In this document: positions 7,701 through 12,207 of the stretch, in pieces
Position numbering within the stretch: position 1 is the stretch's first letter
Layout of the letters: each line of letters opens with the position of its first letter
Origin: Haplosporangium gracile
Lineage: Eukaryota; Mortierellomycota; Mortierellomycetes; Mortierellales; Mortierellaceae
Length of the DNA stretch: 12,207 nt
Direction of reading: 5' to 3'
Assembly: GCA_015499985.1 (NCBI GenBank)
Contig: JAAAUF010001103.1
Span: forward strand, 1-12,207
Notes under the pieces: generated by a model
What the model was told of the DNA's origin: nothing
Database searches by the model: none
Seen by the model: only the letters and a program-made list of their open reading frames with translations
Program-made: the position numbers and the translations under genes

Positions 7701-8358
7701 CGTCCTCCTTGCTCCCATAGACTGTGTCGTCCGTCCAAACCCACCTCCAGCACTGCTACTATAACTGTAGCTATTGGCTCTTTGACGATCCTGTGTCTCC
7801 AAATCATCGTCATCATTCAGCCGAATTATTTCCATCTGAACATCCTGCAGGATGCGATCCAAGATCGGGAGGACTTTATGGGGCGATACTGCAAGATCTG
7901 ACCATAATCTCGGATCCGTCCCTGAGTCTACCAACGCCATGATGCTAATGTATCGTTGTCAAGACGTAAAAATACACCTTTCTGATCTTAGTTTTTTTCA
8001 CAAGTATCGTTAATCAAGAAGCATGTCTGCGGCAGACACAGCATATGAACATACTCGATGACGACAGAGTAATGGTGGGTGGTGTCCGGGTTATACAAGA
8101 TCTCACAGATGTCATGATAATGCTGATCCTGGATCCCCTGCCTCAGCGTGGCTATGTCTACACAGAAGTCAGTTCAAAAAAAAATTGCAACAAACAAAAA
8201 ATAAGCGGTCAGAAGTCTCGGACATGCAGCGATGGAGCACAAGCGTGTTTGATGTTGCCATGGTCTAACAATCGAGGCAGGCTGTGATCAGGCCCAGTTC
8301 GCTAGTTTTCTTTTCTTGACGACATACCCCGGAAGCTGTCCTCGCTGTCGGTTTCCAT
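4782..8358 (-). CDS. MCM9: MCM9 DNA helicase (AAA+ MCM family), 6 exons, complete
   Basis: Exons on the minus strand: 8328-8358, 8055-8157, 7552-7944, 7253-7437, 6990-7143 and 4782-6882. All introns are GT-AG and frames close, giving 988 residues. The start at 8358 has an in-frame TGA four codons upstream. The N-terminal MCM fold (about 12-110) includes [16 protein letters not shown], seen only after splicing. The zinc-binding cysteines are C191, C194, C216 and C225, and the OB region contains [15 protein letters not shown]+ motifs: Walker A GDPGTGKS (395-402), Walker B CCIDEF (D457, E458), sensor 1 N501 in [11 protein letters not shown], arginine finger R525 in LLSRFD, sensor 2 R683 in [14 protein letters not shown]. 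The CCIDEF/AATNPKG signature separates MCM9 from MCM8 and MCM2-7. A charged insert of ~85 residues (550-636) splits the AAA+ core from its C-terminal helices. The tail (about 760-988) is polar, with KRRR near 805. In animals MCM9 acts with MCM8 in recombination and mismatch repair. Confidence 0.95.
6883..6989 (-). other. Intron 5 of MCM9
   Basis: 107 bp, donor GTAAGG, acceptor GTGATAG. It joins SGDDVTI-T to [10 protein letters not shown], as required by the MCM9 OB domain. Confidence 0.92.
7144..7252 (-). other. Intron 4 of MCM9
   Basis: 109 bp, donor GTAAGC, acceptor GTGTTAG after a GT-alternating stretch. It joins EPPP-G to [16 protein letters not shown]. Confidence 0.92.
7438..7551 (-). 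other. Intron 3 of MCM9
   Basis: 114 bp, donor GTACTT, acceptor with a run of seven T before AG. It is a multiple of three and stays open when unspliced, but it would insert a hydrophobic non-conserved stretch between VIR and TGVVKM, which are contiguous in MCM9 proteins. Confidence 0.9.
7945..8054 (-). other. Intron 2 of MCM9
   Basis: 110 bp, donor GTATGT, acceptor ACATTAG. It joins ...HHYSVVI-D to IMALVDSG, matching the conserved N-terminal MCM9 strand. If ignored, the ATG at 7940 looks like a start codon but is internal. Confidence 0.88.
8158..8327 (-). other. Intron 1 of MCM9
   Basis: 170 bp with donor GTATGT and acceptor TTCTGTGTAG, and CTGAC about 13 bases before the acceptor. It joins [11 protein letters not shown] to [11 protein letters not shown]. 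The phase fits exactly (G + AC). Confidence 0.85.
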
Positions 8359-8739
8359 GAGGATGAATCAAGCATACAATCTGATAAAAAAGGAAGTAGT
8401 GTAAGGAATGAGTGGAGGGGTGGAAACAAAAGAGACACCCTCAGGAACTCCGCGCATTCTTTTTTTCAAAATTTTGCTTTTGCGGAAATCGGTGGCGTCA
8501 AACTTCAACCGATTAAAAGAGGGGGACTGCTCGACTATGAGTTGTGGTTCATTGAGCGTGGCCAAAGGGGCAAACACTCATAAACAAGCACACGACGCGG
8601 ACACACGAAGTAACTTCACACAGCCGAACGATCTGGCAAAAACAATGGTCTTCATTGAATCCTTTTTTTTTGTTGTTGCTTTGTTGTTGTTAATGATTTT
8701 ATCCTTAAAAGTGAGTAACTACGACATACGGCAGCCACC
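8359..8739 (-). promoter_or_regulatory. Gap between B55 3' end and MCM9 start: B55 3' UTR and MCM9 promoter/leader
   Basis: About 380 bp in a head-to-tail arrangement, with both genes on the minus strand. On that strand the B55 end is followed by A-rich sequence (about 8655-8710, including GATAAAA) suited to cleavage and polyadenylation. The part next to MCM9 is pyrimidine-rich. An upstream ATG on the minus strand (A at 8375) lies out of frame with the MCM9 start and overlaps it, so it might act as a short upstream ORF. No protein gene is supported here. Confidence 0.45.
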
Positions 8740-10852
8740 TTACAGTCTATGAGTTGTTTTCAAGCGTGAAGTACAAGGGATTAGTCAAGAAAACAACGCA
8801 CACACACTCGCATTTAGTCGTTTACTTGAATATCCCAATTGTACTTGTCCATTATTTCAATACTTACTCGCTAAGCGCCATGAAAATATCCATCGTTAAA
8901 GTCAAAGAGGATGCAAATGAAAGAGATAAAGAGAAAGCGCATTAGTAACTACAATGAAAGTCTTACTCTTAGAAGCGCAACATCAACTAGCAATCCAGAG
9001 GAAACTTACGTGAAGATGAAGAGGTTGTTGGTGGCAGCAATGGCAATCGAGTTCTCATTGGGATGCCAAGACGCGTGTAAGATCTTCTTGGTGAAATCAA
9101 TCGACTCGACATTGATATCGTCCTTCTTGCCGTTCTTGGTCCGTGCCATCATCTTGTTCTTAGCCGATCCCACTCTCTTGGCCTTGAACGCGCTCTTGTC
9201 TGCCTGAAGAGTTACATCGTTCTTGCCATTGCGATCGTAAATGTAAAAGTTGTTGTTGTACGATCCAGTCAGCACATTGCTATTATTATTAGGTATTAAG
9301 AGAGAGCAAAAGATATTAGTAGGTGCATAGATGAAATATCAAGAGCATGGTTAGTGTGCGAGCACAAAACACGAATAACAAATGTACAAAAGACATTCCA
9401 GATGCTAAAAAAAGTGGAAAAAGGTGGGCGATAAAAAAAACAAACATAAGGAGAAGAAAAGGCAGAGGACTTACTTTCCGTCGCCAGAGAATGTGCACTC
9501 AAACTTGTCAAAGATGCAGTCGTTCTCGTAGAGATCGCACAGCTTGTTGCGCAAGTGATCGTGAATGTTGATAGTTTGCACAGGTCGGCTCTCCATGTTG
9601 ATGTCCCACACTTTCAAGGTCAAGTAGTCGCGCGAGAGAATGTATCTTCCGTCTTTGCTGAACTTGACATCCGAGATCGACGAGATAATCTCCGAAAAGA
9701 ACGACTTATTGCTTGGGTCCTCCTCCTCCTCAAACACTATTTCGTTTTGACGGAGCAATAGGAGTTATTGTTAGTTAGAAGTCATAGCCTTTGAATCGCG
9801 TCTCTGAAACTGTGTTTGAATTCGTTATGAAATTACATACACTTGGCGTGTTGGTCGCAAAGGGCAGATTCACGCATGTCGCTGAGTTTGATGGTTCCTT
9901 TGCTACTACTGTACATAAAGAGGTTACAGTGAACAGGGTGGAATTCGGCGGCAGTGATGACTTCGGTTAACTCCTCCATATTTACAGGCTTGATGTCCAC
10001 AATGTCTAAATAAAGCGGAGAACAGAAGGCGCGTCAGTAAATAGAAGATCTGATGCAAAAGAAGCACAAGTCCGCAAAGATACTAAAGGGCACCAACAAC
10101 TTACTGAAGCTCTGGTCGCTGATGTTAAGGTTCCAGAGGTTGATGCGCAAGTCGTCGGCAGAGATATAGGTCTCTCCGTCCGAGTTGATAGAGATCGAGT
10201 TAATGTGGTAGGCGTGAGCGTTGGCATAAACCTTTCTGGGTACTGCCGCAACAATAGTGTCGTGATGTGTAAGCTTGGGCAGTCTGAGAGGTGCTCCTGC
10301 GACTGGGACGTGCTGACCATCTCCATGGTTGTTCTCCGCCACAACCTTGATCGACTTTTCAAAAACCTTCCACAGCTTCACCGTCTTGTCTATTAAGTAC
10401 ATAGTGAACAAAAAGAGTCATTTGTATGAGTTTTCCAGTCCATTTTTCGTGTCAAAGTTGAATAGCAGATGGTTGCTATCAGTAGATGGTACCGTTGGTC
10501 GAGAGCAAGAAGTGGGCCGAGTTCTGGCGCTTGCACCACTTGATCTTGTTAATTTTCTCCTCAATCTCTAAACTCTTGAGATAGTCGAACTCTGGCTCGT
10601 GTGATTGGAACTCGGTGTGGAATCTGTACTCGCAGCCCTTTTTCTAAATGTGAGAGAGAGGTCATAGTATAGTTCAGCATCGGGGATTTCGATCCATCGT
10701 GACATGTCAGGACATTTAGCAGACGACATAAACAGACAAATCAACGAAACGTACTCCTTCGTTGCGCTCAAACAGCACGACACGTCCACCCTTGTCTCCA
10801 GTTGCCAGGTAGTCTCCAGTATGGTCGAACTCGACTGTTGAGATGATGTCGG
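8740..10852 (-). CDS. CDC55: PP2A regulatory subunit B55 (CDC55/PPP2R2 type), WD40 protein; N-terminal exon not found
   Basis: Exons on the minus strand: 10755-10852, 10493-10643, 10105-10389, 9841-10005, 9475-9736 and 9010-9279, then a few terminal codons (see the micro-exon entry). All junctions are GT-AG and in frame, giving about 412 residues. Markers in order are [116 protein letters not shown] and [12 protein letters not shown]. These cover the seven-bladed propeller almost end to end. B55 targets the PP2A A/C core to substrates and, in fungi and animals, controls mitotic entry and exit under the Greatwall-ENSA/Igo pathway. About 25-35 N-terminal residues must lie upstream, because exon 10755-10852 starts in mid-codon and has no methionine. 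Confidence 0.93.
8868..8870 (-). other. Possible 3-nt micro-exon near the B55 C-terminus
   Basis: Exon 9010-9279 ends TTC AC before GTAAGT. Downstream, a TACTAAT branch site is followed by its first AG at 8872-8871. Three bases later there is a perfect donor GTAAGTATT. A GACTAATC branch site and acceptor ATAG (8747) then lead to CTG TAA. Using both introns gives ...FIFTEL-stop (stop 8740-8742). Skipping the 3 bases gives ...FIFTL, and reading through the donor gives ...FIFTE (stop 8864-8866). The choice cannot be made from sequence alone. Confidence 0.35.
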
Positions 10853-12207
10853 CTATTATGAGAGTATATTGACAACCCAGAGCATAGGTGTCAGTACAAA
10901 ATTACAATGAGAACTGAGCAATTGGGGAAGAGTAAGGTGCATTACTTTTGCTATCTCCTCTTCTTGTCCGCCTTTCCTTCCATTGTTCCTTCGTCCCTCT
11001 CCTCATCCTCCTCGAGAATGTTCTTTTCCTACTGTGACAATAGCAACAGCAGCAAAAAAGATAAAAAAAAAGTGCTACCCCTGCATAATAGTAATGTAGC
11101 ACTGTAAAAGGAGGTGGCGAGCGGGAAGAAAGACGCAAAGAAGGAAGGGGTTTGGGTTGCGACTTCCGAGACAAACACGAATCATTGCTGGGACCTCTAA
11201 TCCTCACTTGACTATGAGAACATGTGGCTGTAAGAGCACCTTCTCTCTCCCTTTGGGTACGGCATCGATCGCCTGTCTCCAGTCTGGGCTCCCAATTATT
11301 ATCTATGTTGTCGGCTCAAATGATGTCCTCATATCCTGGCGCCCATACATGTGGCGTCTGTCCAATGCTTGCTATTTTCATATGTCCAGGGGATGCTAAC
11401 AAGAATAAAACAACGACCCCCCATGCTCTTCTGACCTGTCCGATTGACCTTAATCCAATGTTAAAATAGCAGAATAGCAACAAGAGGCTGTAATTTGATC
11501 ATAAGGGACTATCCAAGCCTGTCTGCATAGTCGAGGCGAATGTATTGCCGTCAAATCGTTATCCCTGCTTGTTGTCTTGTTTTACAACCTTGTGTCCAAC
11601 CAGCAAGCCAAAAAAAGAAAAGGTATGACGTCTTTTCATTCACGGTTCCAAGCAAACCCACACCCCCACGCTCCATTGTTGTCCACAGAACAAAAAAAAG
11701 TAAATCTCGATTTCTCATTCACACAGCAAACCCTGCCTGCCTGCTCGCGTTAGTTAGGCTCATACACCCGTAATGTCCTCTTTTTTTTTTTTCTGGTGGG
11801 TAAGGCAGGGAACGGAATGTTAAAAAAAGTGCATAAAAGTGATAAAAGTGAAAAAAAAAACATCCGTAAACAACAACCTCAGCAACATATAAACAGAAAA
11901 CATTTTTTTGCACTGCTCGCTGGTTTCCTTTGTTGTTGTTTTACTTTGCTGACATTCACACCTGTTTTTGCAACCAAGATCGAAAGACAAAAAAAAAAAA
12001 ACGCAAAAAGGGCGGAGGGTGGAAAAAAGGCCCAAGCTTTATGGTTTGAACATCAAGAGAGAGAAAATATTCCCGACACGACACGACACGACCGGGGTTT
12101 CCCCTTCGTTCTCTCTCCTTGTCGTTGTTGTTGTCCTCATCCCAAATCACTCTTTTTTTTTTTTTCTTTTTCTTCTCGTTTTCTCAGAGCCGTAAGTAAA
12201 CAAAAAA
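10853..12207. other. Right-hand stretch without a recognisable gene
   Basis: The acceptor upstream of the first visible B55 exon is clear (branch CTGAC, then ATAATAG). However, no exon with the conserved tryptophan-containing B55 N-terminus was found on the minus strand. The region may be a long first intron and/or the 5' leader and promoter of B55. It is rich in A/T homopolymers (for example 11781-11791 and 11989-12001). Near the edge it becomes CT-rich on the plus strand and ends with GCC followed by GTAAGT (12190-12198), a splice-donor look-alike. No RNA gene or transposon protein was seen. Confidence 0.5.
12074..12092 (+). repeat. Short CGACA microsatellite
   Basis: CGACA occurs three times in perfect tandem and is followed by a partial fourth copy (CGAC). 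Confidence 0.8.

Noticed and set aside
7552..7940. ATG at 7940 as the MCM9 start
   Set aside because: A splice acceptor sits just upstream and two further exons restore conserved N-terminal residues in perfect phase.
8045..8287. 80-residue plus-strand ORF near 8045
   Set aside because: It overlaps MCM9 exon 2 and intron 1 on the opposite strand. The minus-strand reading is the conserved one.
10902..11207. Arg-rich minus-strand ORF as the N-terminal B55 exon (possible donor GTAATG near 10940)
   Set aside because: Phase and intron length would fit, but the peptide is AGG/AGA-type antisense of a CT-rich tract and lacks the conserved B55 N-terminal pattern.

Overview
The window is eukaryotic and most likely from an early-diverging filamentous fungus. 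The support is dense short introns (about 90-195 bp, with GTAAGT/GTATGT-type donors and CTRAY-like branch sites), a nuclear tRNA-Asp, and a retained MCM9 gene, which yeasts and most Dikarya are known to have lost. A Mortierella-type Mucoromycota genome fits best, but that assignment is inference. There is nothing bacterial or viral in it.

Layout, left to right. (1) The 3' part of a tRNA-Asp(GTC) with its Pol III T-run. (2) A plus-strand gene of at least four exons (368-3692) for a protein of about 1000 residues: a long disordered basic/proline-rich N-terminus followed by three RPA1-like OB folds, the last carrying a CxxC...CxxC zinc ribbon. Domain order and local motifs point to the shieldin subunit SHLD2/FAM35A rather than RPA1. 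The last 100-150 coding bases look frame-disrupted: the better C-terminus lies in the +1 frame. (3) A convergent intergenic region with two families of short repeats. (4) A minus-strand, six-exon MCM9 gene (4782-8358, 988 residues by my splicing), complete with a 31-nt first exon. (5) A minus-strand gene for the PP2A B55 regulatory subunit (CDC55/PPP2R2 family). I reconstruct six main exons between 9010 and 10852. The last few codons appear to be split over a possible 3-nt micro-exon and a terminal exon, and the first 25-35 residues are not found. (6) About 1.35 kb at the right end that is AT-tract-rich and without a recognisable gene.

Functionally, the first two protein genes both act on DNA double-strand breaks in animals. 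SHLD2 binds ssDNA and restrains end resection within shieldin, while MCM9 (with MCM8) supports homologous recombination and mismatch-repair-linked unwinding. Their convergent placement is the most interesting feature of the window. B55 is a cell-cycle phosphatase regulator and is probably an unrelated neighbour.

All exon borders were derived by reading splice signals and reading frame by eye and comparing with remembered family patterns. No search, alignment program or transcript data was used.
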